A stretch of 56,198 bases of DNA from Verrucomicrobiota bacterium (GTDB lineage Bacteria > Verrucomicrobiota > Verrucomicrobiia > Verrucomicrobiales > DEV007): positions 1-56,198 of the forward strand of contig JAHDID010000017.1 in assembly GCA_020630975.1 (NCBI GenBank). The letters are read 5' to 3'. Below are positions 16,747 through 26,016 of the stretch, piece after piece. Numbering within the stretch: the first letter of the stretch is position 1; each line of letters begins with the position of its first letter. Below the pieces are notes generated by a model. The model saw only the letters and a list, made by a program, of their open reading frames with translations, searched no databases and was not told the DNA's origin. The position numbers and the translations under genes were made by a program.

Positions 16747-17196
16747 ATGGCGAAAGAAGAACTCATAGCCGAAATTGAAGCCGCATTCGATCGGACATCT
16801 CCGCGAGGATTGCGCATTACGATTGACTCGGGTATGGGTGATTACCCAGAGGTGCGCAACCATTTTCACCATCGGGATTGGTGGACTTGTGACGCCTCAT
16901 ATCTGAAACAACAGGACGGGGCATTCACTTTCATGACCGATGAAGCCCGAGTTTACTTCACTCCAGCATTCATGATTGCGAGTCTTCGAGACCCTATCAC
17001 GGCTGATACAGTTCCAGACGACTTCGTTGGGAATCTAAAGGAGGATTTGTTGAAGTATTACAGTCCAGTCCAACTTCAAACGATAAGAAGGTTCATTGAG
17101 TTTCATTTTACCGACGAGCCATGGAACGATCCAAACTGGCGAGAGCAGCATGCGCTGGTAGAACGGATCGAACAAACAGGTGGGGGGAAGGTGTGA
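16747..17196 (+). CDS. DUF6714-like cytoplasmic protein
   Basis: 149 aa beginning MAKEELIAEIEAAFDRTSPRG, with no signal peptide. The middle section (WWTCDASYLKQQDGAFTFMTDEARVYFTPAFMIASL) and the later SPVQLQTIRRFIEFHF resemble the DUF6714 family, whose members have an aromatic 'aFxFhtpeaxRyylPayml' block; the function of that family is unknown. It follows the HMA gene by 60 bp, and TGAAC-GCTCA-GTTCA (16732-16746) lies directly before the start codon, where it could affect initiation. A perfect 14-bp palindrome follows the gene at 17222. Confidence 0.6.
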   Translation: MAKEELIAEIEAAFDRTSPRGLRITIDSGMGDYPEVRNHFHHRDWWTCDASYLKQQDGAFTFMTDEARVYFTPAFMIASLRDPITADTVPDDFVGNLKEDLLKYYSPVQLQTIRRFIEFHFTDEPWNDPNWREQHALVERIEQTGGGKV

Positions 17197-17221
17197 AGTG
17201 GTCCAGACCCGAAGCGCCGAG

Positions 17222-17235
17222 GTTGAGAACTCAAC
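17222..17235. repeat. 14-bp palindrome after the DUF6714-like gene
   Basis: GTTGAG-AA-CTCAAC is a perfect inverted repeat 25 bp past the stop codon, in a 134-bp gap between convergent genes. It could be the tip of a terminator for either strand, but there is no uridine run and the stem is only 6 bp. Confidence 0.3.
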
Positions 17236-17330
17236 TATACCATCCTGCGAGTTGTCGTTAGCTCGGTAACAAAGATAGCGTGAGGGAGTGGAAAAGTTTA
17301 GCCCACTCCACCACTCGGCTTTATACCCAA

Positions 17331-18266
17331 TCACTGACCCTTGTGATAGGTTTTTGACACTTCGTAGCTGTTTTCTAGCCAGTTCCATAGAATCACTTTT
17401 CCATCTTTCACTTTGACACGGAGTCCAAAGGTAAACTCATTGGTTTTCTGATTGGAATGGGTAGTCAGACCCGTCATTTTGCCAAAAAAGGCAGCGGTGT
17501 CACCTTTTGCGAGGGTGTCTTCGGTCTTCCACTCGAGTGTCTTAAAATTCTCACCAAATTTCGGAAAAAAATCGCTCAAGATAACCTGTTTGCCTACCCA
17601 TGGCCCGATCCATGGCATTGATTTATCACCCTCGTTTTGCCAGACCATGTCATCGTGCATCAGGTTCTTCATTGCCTCCATGTTTCCGCTGCTCATAGCA
17701 TTCATGTAGGCACTAGCTATCTTCATAGTCATCTCACCTTCCGTTGGTGATGAGGTTGCCGGAGTTTCCGGTTTCAGTTGCCGCATGGCTGTAGCCCAGT
17801 CCTCCACATGATGGGTCTCGATGATTCGACCATCTTTAATAGTGTGCATGTCGATGGTCACGATGTTGAACGATTTAGTTCCATTTGTTGGCATCCCCAT
17901 GAAGTCGCCGTTGGGTGTGCCTGAAGCTACACTCCGAACCGTATAGACATCTCCATCTCGAGTCACTTGTTGGGGAGCCCACTTGAGGTCTGGGACAATT
18001 TTCCAAAAGAATTCCAGTTGTTGTGATAGCTGCGCAGCGTTTTTGGTGCCTTTGGTTGCATAGGATTGATATCCCTCAGCTAGCAAAGAGGATAACACCG
18101 CAGTAGGACGGCAGTCTTCATTTACGGTTAAAGCGTGGTGATAGAATGAATCAATCGCAGCTCTATTTTTAGCAATCTCTTCCGTGGATGCAGTGGTGTT
18201 TGGCTCCGCGTTGCACATTGTTAATATGACGGCGGTAAACAGACTTCCTATAATTGAGTTTTTCAT
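17331..18266 (-). CDS. exported tandem SnoaL-like (NTF2-fold) protein
   Basis: 311 aa with a signal peptide (MKNSIIGSLFTAVILTMCNA). Two NTF2-superfamily domains are visible. Residues 35-160 are SnoaL/polyketide-cyclase-like (IDSFYHHALTVNEDC, GDVYTVRSVASGTPNGDFMGMPTNGTKSFNIVTIDMHTIKDGRIIETHHVEDW). Residues 180-305 are a second SnoaL-like unit (MTMKIASAYMNAMSSGNMEAMKNLMHDDMVW, LRVKVKDGKVILWNWLENSYEVSKTY). Proteins of this fold bind small hydrophobic molecules or isomerise them; no active residues could be assigned. A divergent AraC-type regulator starts 183 bp away and may control it. Confidence 0.75.
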   Translation of the reverse strand: MKNSIIGSLFTAVILTMCNAEPNTTASTEEIAKNRAAIDSFYHHALTVNEDCRPTAVLSSLLAEGYQSYATKGTKNAAQLSQQLEFFWKIVPDLKWAPQQVTRDGDVYTVRSVASGTPNGDFMGMPTNGTKSFNIVTIDMHTIKDGRIIETHHVEDWATAMRQLKPETPATSSPTEGEMTMKIASAYMNAMSSGNMEAMKNLMHDDMVWQNEGDKSMPWIGPWVGKQVILSDFFPKFGENFKTLEWKTEDTLAKGDTAAFFGKMTGLTTHSNQKTNEFTFGLRVKVKDGKVILWNWLENSYEVSKTYHKGQ

Positions 18267-18449
18267 GAGTTAGTAGGCCTTTTGTTGAGGCGCAGCAAAA
18301 CTATCAGCGGTTCAGTTCGAGGATCAAGACGATGTAGAGATCCGAAATGGGCAATGCATGATCAAAAACGGTCTCTTTCGCCAAAGGCTTGATTTATCGA
18401 GGTTTATTGCCATTGTTAGGGCCATTTCGTTTCTCAACTTGCAACGGGT

Positions 18450-19292
18450 ATGCAGTCTATCGATTTTAATCATTCTAAAGGCGTTGTGACTCCTGTCGAT
18501 GTGGTATCGTTGTCGGAGATTCGTCAAAGGCGGGTGATTCACGATAGCTTTGCTCCTACGCTGGTTCGGTTTTATTACTTACAAATTGTCACTGAGGGGC
18601 AGGGTTATCATTGGATCGATTTTGATCGATATTCTGTGGATAGGGGTGATATCTTTTTCGTTAGGGAAAACCAAATTCATGCTCTTGATCGAGAATCTTC
18701 TCACGAGGCTAAGCTATTAGTTTTTCGAGCGGAGAGTTTGCCATTCGAATCGCTTCGATTTTTAGGCATGAATTTGAGGCAACCGTTTTCTCTGTCAGAG
18801 GGAGATTTCTCACATTTTGCGGGTTTGGTGGAGATGATAGAGCGTGTCCTCACCGGCGACGGTTACTCTGTGGAGCGAAACTCGACAGTATACCTGCTGC
18901 AGAGCTTCGTGGAGGGGCTTAAGGGAGTACTGCCAGAGTGTGTCAGTGAGATTGGTGACTCACAGTCCGCTGAGGATTTGGTTTTTCGGTTTGAAGACTT
19001 GCTATTGCAGCAGAAAGGGAAATCGCAATTGGGGGATTACCTCGATGTGCTGAAGATCTCTCAGAAGACCCTCTATCGCGCCTGTATCAAAGTACGGGGA
19101 GTTAGCCCCAAGGTGATATTGGATAAGTTTCTTATTTTTCGGGCCAAGCGAAAACTCATCCTCGAGCAAGAAACAGTAGAATCTTTGGCTATAGACTTAG
19201 GGTTCTCGGAATCAACAAATTTTGTGAAATTCTTCAAACGCGTCACAGGTGAGACGCCTGATGACTTTCGCCAAAAGTATATCAACAGCTAG
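18450..19292 (+). CDS. AraC-family transcriptional regulator
   Basis: 280 aa. The N-terminal half (about 20-150) has the cupin-like sensor pattern (YYLQIVTEGQGYHWIDFDRYSVDRGDIFFVRENQIHAL). The C-terminal about 90 residues form the double helix-turn-helix (LGDYLDVLKISQKTLYRACIKVRGVSPKVILDKFLIFRAKRKLILEQETVESLAIDLGFSESTNFVKFFKRVTGETPDDFRQ), matching the AraC signature. It is divergent from the SnoaL-like gene, so that gene is the first candidate target. The intergenic region has a near-palindrome of TTTTG...CAAAA near 18280-18298. Confidence 0.9.
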   Translation: MQSIDFNHSKGVVTPVDVVSLSEIRQRRVIHDSFAPTLVRFYYLQIVTEGQGYHWIDFDRYSVDRGDIFFVRENQIHALDRESSHEAKLLVFRAESLPFESLRFLGMNLRQPFSLSEGDFSHFAGLVEMIERVLTGDGYSVERNSTVYLLQSFVEGLKGVLPECVSEIGDSQSAEDLVFRFEDLLLQQKGKSQLGDYLDVLKISQKTLYRACIKVRGVSPKVILDKFLIFRAKRKLILEQETVESLAIDLGFSESTNFVKFFKRVTGETPDDFRQKYINS

Positions 19293-19318
19293 AATTACCG
19301 ATCAAAGCCGTTTGGGTA

Positions 19319-19355
19319 ATTGTACCCTATTGAGTCAAAATTGTACCCTATTGAA
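19319..19355 (+). repeat. 21-bp tandem repeat dimer, copy 1
   Basis: Two units begin attgtaccctattga, at 19319 and 19340 (period 21). The block lies between the AraC stop and the stop codon of the convergent TAXI gene. The same dimer occurs at 26714 and 41151, always on the plus strand. It is not palindromic. Confidence 0.8.
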
Positions 19356-19357
19356 TT

Positions 19358-20671
19358 TTAGCCTTTCGATTGGTTCAGCTTATCGAGCTCGGCTTCGCAC
19401 TGGTCCAGTAGGTGCTGGAGAATGCGAAAGGCGGTATCGGCATTGAGTTGCTCATTGGCGAGTTGCTGAAAAGCCTCGTGGCGGATGGCTTTTATCTCGA
19501 GACTGATGGCTTCTAGCTGCTCTTGATCAAGCTGATCTGGGGCTTGCAGTCTTTCTAGGTTTTCATCGACTCGTAGGTAGTAGTCGTCGATCCGGTCTTT
19601 TTGCCGCTGTTCTACCCACTTACGAGCGGCCCGAAATAGACCGTATAGCGCAATCAATAGCGATAGGAGAAACGCGAGCATCTCGGCATAACGGATAATA
19701 AAGCCCGGCTCATCTCTGCTGAAATATTGGCGCGCGCCCTCGTGAATCGGAAAGGATATGGTGGCAGTGGAAAATTCCTCCGACATCTGCGCAATCGCAG
19801 GTTCGCGCCGAATCAAATCGGCTCGGTGGGTGAAAAGCACCTCTGTGATCGGCTTGATGAGACGAGGGGACACATCTCGGTGGGCGACTAGTAGGGTCTG
19901 TATCGCCAAGGTAGGGGTAGGGGATGAGGGAGCGGCTCCATAGGAATAAGGTGGCAAATCGATAGTACGACAAAATGGGTAGGCTAATACGAAGCCCTCT
20001 AGAGCCTGCAGCTCGGTGGATGGCAGAGTAAGAAACTCTAAGTCACTGGCATGCTCGGAGGCGAACAAATCGATGATCGCTGGTGCGCGAAATCCTAACA
20101 TCAGAATCAGAGCATCAGTTTCTCCTGTGGTGAGCTGCTGCAGGCCATCGCTCACCGACAGTTGGTGAACTGTCGTGTCTTTGAGTTGGAAGTATTTGAG
20201 CAAAGCCTGGACGACGGGCAAAGACCCGCTGCCATAGAGCCCTGTGGTGACAGTTTTGCCGGAGAGATCACGCAGGCCTGTGATCTGGGCTTCTTTTCTG
20301 ACCAGAATGTGGAGGTAATCGCTGTGCAGCGGGGCTATCGTGCGTAGTGCCGCCGTGCCAGGTATGTCATTCTGCACGAGAGCTAGCTGTGCCGCGCCAG
20401 ATTCGATCAGATTGACATTCTCGACACTGCCGGCGGTCGGCTGTAACTGCACGGAGACGTCGGGTAGCTCTTTCTCGATGATGGAGTGAAACTCGTCTGC
20501 CAACTCCACATAGACACCCCCATCCTGCCCAGATGCGAAGACGAGGTGAGCACCCGGATGGTGCCAACGGTAGCGCAGCGTCACTACGCATATGATACTG
20601 ATGAGTATCACTACCATCAGCAAGAGGTAGCGATAGTGTTGTTGGTTGGTTAAGCGTGATTTAATCGGCAC
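19358..20671 (-). CDS. TAXI-family TRAP-type solute-binding protein, membrane anchored
   Basis: 437 aa. An N-terminal transmembrane helix (about 15-33) precedes a TAXI domain (about 42-325): LVFASGQDGGVYVELADEF, LQPTAGSVENVNLIESGAAQLALVQND, LRDLSGKTVTTGLYGSGSLPVV. A second membrane helix follows (about 333-355, MLAFLLSLLIALYGLFRAARKW) and then a charged coiled coil to the end. TAXI proteins normally feed glutamate-like or other acids to a TRAP 4TM-12TM permease, but no permease gene is nearby. The protein may instead act as a membrane-tethered sensor or serve a permease elsewhere. Confidence 0.8.
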   Translation of the reverse strand: MPIKSRLTNQQHYRYLLLMVVILISIICVVTLRYRWHHPGAHLVFASGQDGGVYVELADEFHSIIEKELPDVSVQLQPTAGSVENVNLIESGAAQLALVQNDIPGTAALRTIAPLHSDYLHILVRKEAQITGLRDLSGKTVTTGLYGSGSLPVVQALLKYFQLKDTTVHQLSVSDGLQQLTTGETDALILMLGFRAPAIIDLFASEHASDLEFLTLPSTELQALEGFVLAYPFCRTIDLPPYSYGAAPSSPTPTLAIQTLLVAHRDVSPRLIKPITEVLFTHRADLIRREPAIAQMSEEFSTATISFPIHEGARQYFSRDEPGFIIRYAEMLAFLLSLLIALYGLFRAARKWVEQRQKDRIDDYYLRVDENLERLQAPDQLDQEQLEAISLEIKAIRHEAFQQLANEQLNADTAFRILQHLLDQCEAELDKLNQSKG

Positions 20672-20727
20672 CCCGCCACTTTGGGGGACATTCTCGGCCT
20701 ATCCAACTGCAAAATCAGCCCGGTTTT

Positions 20728-21186
20728 CTAAATGGAAATCCAGCTGACGTAAGCCACAGGTTTATCGGCCTCGATACCGAAGCTCATCTCCACTAGGCCG
20801 CCATTATCCAGATCGATGCTTTGATCTTCGCGCTCTGCTAGAGTCGAGAGCTGCCACCAGTCCTTTTCTTGGGCAAATTCCATCTGCATCTTAGCCTCCT
20901 TGCCACTGCTGAAGATCGCGTTCTTCCGGAACTCCGAGACCTTATCTGGAGCGATTCTGATTTTCGCAGAGCGCGCCTGGTCGACAGCAGCACCGAGTTT
21001 GATGTATCCGACCCCGACACTGCCTGAAGGAAAATTGATACCAGTCTCTGTCGATATGGTCGATAGCAGTTCGCCATCGAATGCCTCCTCTGTGTGGACC
21101 GTATCTTTCGGTACTAGCTTGGTTTTGCAGGCTGTGATGCCTAGGCTGCAGGAGATGAGTAAGATGAAGATTCCGGGGGCTTTCAT
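20728..21186 (-). CDS. putative lipoprotein, unknown function
   Basis: 152 aa from the ATG giving MKAPGIFILLISCSLGITACKTKL, a good lipoprotein signal (ITAC, Cys about 20). The longer frame upstream overlaps the pilin gene and has no signal, so it was not used. The mature domain has alternating strands (GSVGVGYIKLGAAVDQARSAKIRIAPDK, KEAKMQMEFAQEKDWWQLSTLAERE, GLVEMSFGIEADKPVAYVSWISI). I do not recognise the family. It follows the pilin-like gene by 43 bp on the same strand and may be co-transcribed with it. Confidence 0.65.
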   Translation of the reverse strand: MKAPGIFILLISCSLGITACKTKLVPKDTVHTEEAFDGELLSTISTETGINFPSGSVGVGYIKLGAAVDQARSAKIRIAPDKVSEFRKNAIFSSGKEAKMQMEFAQEKDWWQLSTLAEREDQSIDLDNGGLVEMSFGIEADKPVAYVSWISI

Positions 21187-21229
21187 AAAGAGAAGTATTG
21201 TGTCGGAAAGGAGAAGAGACTGAACCACA

Positions 21230-22237
21230 TCAGTCCACTGAAATATCGCCAAGTGAGACAGCTCCAACATCAACCGCACGCACTTGAATATCATCTCGCA
21301 GCAGGGTGCCGATGCCGCCGTGTGGCGAGTCCGAGCTAAACTCGACTCTGAAGTTCTCCCCAGCTTTGAGCACCACATTCTCCACCACATCCTGCCAGCC
21401 TTTGCGCAGGTGATGATTGTCGTATTTGATCTCGTGAGTGGTGCCCTGATCGCCGATGATGTTCAGGTTCAATCGATTGGTGCTGAGGCGGTCTGCGTAG
21501 CCGAAGTCAACACTGATCACCTGCATCTCAGAGCTGCTCGCTGCATCGAAAGTCTTAGACATGGTATCCCAGGTGTCGTGGTTAGTCTCGATCTTATGCC
21601 CATCTAAATAGCGAGATGCCCAACGATCGTTGAGGACCTCTAGTTTACCCTTGGTCGTCGACCAGCCGTTGTAATCTTTCAGTGTGAACCACGTGCCAGC
21701 ATTGCGCAGAACGTTGCCGGGGATCTCCATGGACTCTTTCAGGGAGAGTTGGTTTTTCGTCAGATTCACCCCTCGTGCCGCTGCCACTACATTGGGATTG
21801 CCAGTCACCACACTCTGCCACTCCTCCTGGGTCGAGGCAGTTGGGACATCGATGTATTCACCCGTACCTTCGGGCACATAGGCGAGTACATCACCTTCCA
21901 TGGTCAGATAGCCAGAGGCTCCCTTTCGGTCTTTAAAAGATATTTTGGGCACCCCGAAGAATGATCCTTCGAAAAGACCCTCCTCGGCAGTCCGACCTAC
22001 GATGACATTGGCCATGGACTCGCGCAGGTCGGCACCTTGGAAATTCAAACCCGCTGCCATACCTGCTGCGTAGACCGAGGCGATATTTTGAGCGTTTCGC
22101 CGATCTTTGGCGTCGTGAGCTGTCTGGTTGATTTTACCAATACTCGGAACTGCGATAGCTGCGATCGTGCCAATCACAGCAATCACCACAAGCATTTCAA
22201 CCAGGCTGAATGCCTTGCAACTCGGGGGATTTTTCAT
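21230..22237 (-). CDS. type IV pilin-like protein with C-terminal beta domain
   Basis: 335 aa. The ATG at 22237 gives MKNPPSCKAFSLVEMLVVIAVIGTIAAIAVPSI: a class III (prepilin peptidase) leader with A|F cleavage, Glu at +5 and a hydrophobic helix. Residues 35-125 share a pattern with the pilin-like genes at 28331 and 46252 (a NAQxI helix, 'AAG..F', 'G..FGVP', 'A..YL......L.Y.P'). The last about 180 residues form a beta-rich domain (EMQVISVDFGYADRLSTNRLNLNIIG, GENFRVEFSSDSPHGGIGTLLRDDIQVRAV) resembling carbohydrate-binding sandwiches. It is probably a minor pseudopilin or surface-displayed adhesin processed by a prepilin peptidase encoded elsewhere. A sigma-70-like promoter lies very close to the start. 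Confidence 0.78.
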   Translation of the reverse strand: MKNPPSCKAFSLVEMLVVIAVIGTIAAIAVPSIGKINQTAHDAKDRRNAQNIASVYAAGMAAGLNFQGADLRESMANVIVGRTAEEGLFEGSFFGVPKISFKDRKGASGYLTMEGDVLAYVPEGTGEYIDVPTASTQEEWQSVVTGNPNVVAAARGVNLTKNQLSLKESMEIPGNVLRNAGTWFTLKDYNGWSTTKGKLEVLNDRWASRYLDGHKIETNHDTWDTMSKTFDAASSSEMQVISVDFGYADRLSTNRLNLNIIGDQGTTHEIKYDNHHLRKGWQDVVENVVLKAGENFRVEFSSDSPHGGIGTLLRDDIQVRAVDVGAVSLGDISVD

Positions 22238-22244
22238 TATGAAA

Positions 22245-22272
22245 ATTATAACATTTAAGTAAATGGAATCAA
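22245..22272 (-). promoter_or_regulatory. sigma-70-like promoter of pilin-like gene, possibly leaderless
   Basis: Reading the minus strand: TTGATT (22272-22267), 16-base spacer, TATAAT (22250-22245, exact consensus). The -10 ends seven bases before the ATG of the pilin-like gene, so transcription would begin at or next to the start codon. No Shine-Dalgarno sequence could then be transcribed. Confidence 0.5.
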
Positions 22273-22325
22273 GAGCTTTCCAAATCCTGAACATCAGGTT
22301 TGTTTTTACTGGGTAATGCGGTTTG

Positions 22326-24407
22326 ATGTCTCAAACATTTCACATGCCCGAAAATTCAAGAAATCTTATAGAGCCAGCCAGAATCGAACTCGATGTCGCG
22401 GTGCTGGGTGGTGGATTTGCCGGAGTCTACTGTGGTAAACAGCTCTGCAAAGAGCAGAAGAAATTACCAGGAGACCATGGCTGTGGCATCGTAAGTGAAC
22501 TGAACTACATGGTGTTTCAGCCAATGTTGGCTGAAGTCGCCGGAGCATCACTGCCTCCACAGCATGTGATCAATCCCATTCGTAGACTATGCCGTGGTCT
22601 GAGAGTGATCAAAGGCAAGGTCGATCGCATAGATCTCGACAATAAAGAGGTTTTCATCGATACGGGGTCTTTCTCCGCAGGGGTTAGATTGGGGTTCAAT
22701 CATCTCGTCGTCGGCTTGGGGGCAGAGATCGATTTGAGCCGTGTGCCAGGTATGCCTGAGCACGCGCTACTGATGCAGAATGTCGGTGACGCCATGATCC
22801 TGCGCGCTACGATCATCTCACGGATCGAGGAGGCCAATGTGGAAAGCCGAGACGATGTTCGCCGCAGGCTTCTGACTTTTGTGATCGTAGGCGGCGGCTA
22901 TTCCGGAGTCGAGACGGCAGGCGAAGTGCTCGATATGCTGCACCAAACCGCAAAGTACTACCAAGGTATCAAGAAAGAGGAGATCCGCGTGATCTTAGTC
23001 CACAGTCGCGATCGGATACTCAATACACTAAGCGCCGATCTGGGCGAGTATGCTGGTGAGAAATTGCGCAAAAGGGGGCTCGAACTACGCCTCTGCGATC
23101 GGGTAAAGGCTGTGACCGCTACCAAGGTGTATCTGACGTCTGGTGAGTCGATCGAGACCACTACGGTGGTGTCGACCGTGGGAACGGCGCCCAATTTCGT
23201 GATCCGGAAGATGTGCGACCATTATGGGATCGAGCACGACCGCTACCGTATCCAGACCGATGAGTACATGCGCGTGCCGGGCTACGATTTCCTATGGAGT
23301 GCAGGCGACTGCGCAGCGGTGCCTCTAGCAGGCGGTGACGAGGGTGAGACCTGCCCTCAGAATGCTCAGTTTGCTATGCGACAGGGACAGCTTTTGGCGA
23401 AAAACATCTCTCAACAGATCCGTGGTGGTGAGTTGAAACCCTTCGCTTTCAAAGGGCTCGGAGAGCTGGCATCGATCGGGCACCGCACGGCTGTGGCCAA
23501 TGTGATGGGCATCAAGATCGAGGGCATCCTAGCCTGGTGGATGTGGCGGACGATTTATCTGTCTAAACTGCCGGGATTCGACCGCAAGGTGCGCGTGATG
23601 ATCGAGTGGACACTCGACCTATTTTTCCCACGCGACATTAATCTGCTCAATCCCCGTTATTCCAAAGTCTTTCAGCAAGTCCATCTGGAGGCAGGTGATC
23701 GACTGTTCTCTCCAGGAGAGCCCGCCTTTTCTCTCTATGTGGTCAAGGAGGGCTGTATCGAGCTAAAAGATACTGAGGGGCGTGTGGTGCGGACCATTGA
23801 GCCTGGTGATTTCTTTGGCGAGCGAGCATTAGTGCACCAGTCCGGGTATCTGTACGAGGCCGAGTCGCCCGTCGAGACCAAGCTGCTATCCATCACAGGC
23901 GGAGTCATCGTGCCGTTTTTGCAAGCCAGTCGCAGGCTCAGACGGGTATTGGCTAAGACCACTGCCCAGCTTTCTCCCGATGCAGAGACCGCGACTCTGC
24001 GGTCAAAGCTAAATCCTCAACTGCTGGAGAAAAAACTCAGCGAGGTGATGCTGACCGATATCGCTACGATGCGCACTGGTCAGACCGTGGCAGACGCGCT
24101 GGCCTTATTCCGCGAACGTCGATTTACCACCTATCCGATTGTCAATGATTCTGGCCAGCTCATGGGAGTGTTTGGGCGGGAGGATTTCTTCGACTTTCTC
24201 AAGCGAGACGATGTCGGCAATGACTCTCCTGTCGATGATATCGAGCAAATGCACCTACCGACCTGTTTAGATGAGCAGACCGTCAATCAAGCGCTCGAGC
24301 AGATGGTCCGCGCTGGCCGCTACAAGTGTCTCGTATTGGATGATCAGGATAAATTACTAGGTATTGTGACTGTTCTGGATCTATTCGGAGATGCGCAAAC
24401 CCAATAA
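22326..24407 (+). CDS. NDH-2 type NADH dehydrogenase fused to cNMP-binding and CBS domains
   Basis: 693 aa. Residues 20-425 are a type II NADH:quinone oxidoreductase: FAD-binding [17 protein letters not shown]-binding [40 protein letters not shown], and the C-terminal membrane-associated [16 protein letters not shown]. Residues 440-545 are a cyclic-nucleotide-binding domain ([40 protein letters not shown]). Residues 570-690 hold a CBS pair ([63 protein letters not shown]). NDH-2 enzymes pass electrons from NADH to quinone without pumping protons; here activity may respond to cyclic or adenine nucleotides. It may share a transcript with the SEC-C gene 17 bp downstream. Confidence 0.9.
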   Translation: MSQTFHMPENSRNLIEPARIELDVAVLGGGFAGVYCGKQLCKEQKKLPGDHGCGIVSELNYMVFQPMLAEVAGASLPPQHVINPIRRLCRGLRVIKGKVDRIDLDNKEVFIDTGSFSAGVRLGFNHLVVGLGAEIDLSRVPGMPEHALLMQNVGDAMILRATIISRIEEANVESRDDVRRRLLTFVIVGGGYSGVETAGEVLDMLHQTAKYYQGIKKEEIRVILVHSRDRILNTLSADLGEYAGEKLRKRGLELRLCDRVKAVTATKVYLTSGESIETTTVVSTVGTAPNFVIRKMCDHYGIEHDRYRIQTDEYMRVPGYDFLWSAGDCAAVPLAGGDEGETCPQNAQFAMRQGQLLAKNISQQIRGGELKPFAFKGLGELASIGHRTAVANVMGIKIEGILAWWMWRTIYLSKLPGFDRKVRVMIEWTLDLFFPRDINLLNPRYSKVFQQVHLEAGDRLFSPGEPAFSLYVVKEGCIELKDTEGRVVRTIEPGDFFGERALVHQSGYLYEAESPVETKLLSITGGVIVPFLQASRRLRRVLAKTTAQLSPDAETATLRSKLNPQLLEKKLSEVMLTDIATMRTGQTVADALALFRERRFTTYPIVNDSGQLMGVFGREDFFDFLKRDDVGNDSPVDDIEQMHLPTCLDEQTVNQALEQMVRAGRYKCLVLDDQDKLLGIVTVLDLFGDAQTQ

Positions 24408-24424
24408 CTAATTCGTTTTTTACT

Positions 24425-26008
24425 ATGCCCACTTTCGCTGATTCACCTGAGACGTTAAAAGCTCAACTAAAAGATTGTCCCTGCTCTGATGATATACCAC
24501 CTCGACTGAGGGAGGATATCGATCCTCAGGATGAGAAAATCTTGCAGGAGTGCTTCTTCCAAAGAAATGAGAACCCAAAGCAGTCGGTTGCGAAGCTTAA
24601 GAAACTTGCGCAGAAATACCCTAAATCTGCGCATATACAAAGCGAGCTTTTATCGCTGTTGCACGAGATCGGCGATACAGAAGCAAGTGAGCAGGTATTG
24701 GCTGAGTTGATCGAGAATTGCCCGACCTATGTATTCGCCTATACCGAAAAGGTCGCCCAACTCATCGATGATCGGCGGTACGATGAAGTGCCCCAGTGGT
24801 TAGGTGAGTCGCTATGTTTGCAAAAGCGAGTGCCAGAGGTCGATGTCTTTCATCCAGCGGAGTTTGGTGCTTACTACAGCATGGTCGCTCACTACCACCT
24901 GACGTGTGATCGACCTGAGCTCGCACAAACGATAGCCGATGAGCTTGAGGACCGATTTGGCAAAGAGAATCCAGATGTAGAATCGCTGCTGCAAGCATTG
25001 AATTTCTACTCCGCCCAAAAAGACTTCAAAAAGGCGAATGAGACCGCTATCCACACGGTAGTCGAGCCGCGTGCTCCACTACCAGAAGTAGTGCCAGAGC
25101 CCGACTACCAACATCCTGCCGAAATGCAGATGCTGATGGCCGCAGATGTGGTGCTAAATGCCAGTGAGCTGAATCAGCTGTTAAGTCTGCCGCCGAGCAG
25201 TCTGATAGACGATCTGGAGAAAATACTGCGCCATGTGATCGACTACGGTAGTCAATATGAGAGCAATGCCGACCGCCCTGCGTTCTTTGTTGCCCACGCC
25301 TTGTTTCTCCTTGGCGAGTTGGATGCCAAATCCTCTCTGCCTACTGTCTTAGATTTTCTGTCTCTAGAGGCAGATGTGATCCACTTTTGGCTGCTAACGG
25401 CTTATGAACAAGATATCTGGGTGCCTCTCCACCGATTGGTGGATGGTCAGTTTGATAAAGCCACCGCTTGGATGCAGCAGGCAGGCATCTCGGGGCTAGG
25501 CAAGGCTCTGCTCGTAGGTGCGATAGGTAGAATCGCCGATGTCGATCCTGACCGCAGGCAGGAGATACTATCCTGGCTGGGAGATCAGATGGAGTTTATG
25601 GCGGCTTCGCCGGTAGCGGACAATATTGCAGATACTCAGGTCGCTTCGGAGCTGATTTGGACAGCAGGAGAACTCGGTGCTACAGAACTAGAGGCCAGTT
25701 GTATCAAACTCGCACAAACAGGCCTCGCCAACGAATTTATGGTAGGCGACGTGGAGATGATCAAAGAAGACCTGGCCACGAAAGTGCTAGAAGATGAGTC
25801 TCAGTCTGTGCCAAACCTTTCGGAGCTTTACGAAACCATCGCTGCAGACCTCCAACCCAGCACTGAAGAGCCTGACTCTGCGATGGATCCCTTTCTGCAC
25901 GGAGCTGTCAGCGAAAACGCCCCCTATGTAAAGTCGACTCCAGATATAGGCCGCAATGATCCATGCCCCTGTGGCAGTGGTAAGAAGTACAAAAAATGCT
26001 GCTCATGA
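24425..26008 (+). CDS. TPR-like / DUF1186 protein with C-terminal SEC-C zinc motif
   Basis: 527 aa, no signal peptide. Residues 30-215 are helical and TPR-like ([48 protein letters not shown]). Residues 235-460 fit DUF1186 ([79 protein letters not shown]). The end, [18 protein letters not shown], is a full SEC-C zinc-binding motif with four zinc ligands (CxC...CC). SEC-C domains occur in SecA and in many proteins that bind ribosomes or other partners. The precise function is unknown. It converges with the HAD gene. Confidence 0.85.
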   Translation: MPTFADSPETLKAQLKDCPCSDDIPPRLREDIDPQDEKILQECFFQRNENPKQSVAKLKKLAQKYPKSAHIQSELLSLLHEIGDTEASEQVLAELIENCPTYVFAYTEKVAQLIDDRRYDEVPQWLGESLCLQKRVPEVDVFHPAEFGAYYSMVAHYHLTCDRPELAQTIADELEDRFGKENPDVESLLQALNFYSAQKDFKKANETAIHTVVEPRAPLPEVVPEPDYQHPAEMQMLMAADVVLNASELNQLLSLPPSSLIDDLEKILRHVIDYGSQYESNADRPAFFVAHALFLLGELDAKSSLPTVLDFLSLEADVIHFWLLTAYEQDIWVPLHRLVDGQFDKATAWMQQAGISGLGKALLVGAIGRIADVDPDRRQEILSWLGDQMEFMAASPVADNIADTQVASELIWTAGELGATELEASCIKLAQTGLANEFMVGDVEMIKEDLATKVLEDESQSVPNLSELYETIAADLQPSTEEPDSAMDPFLHGAVSENAPYVKSTPDIGRNDPCPCGSGKKYKKCCS

Positions 26009-26016
26009 TGCAGCAT

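Noticed and set aside
16700-17280. Integron cassette with attC-like ends around the DUF6714-like gene
   Set aside because: No pair of GTTRRRY/RYYYAAC core sites with the right spacing was found, only short palindromes.
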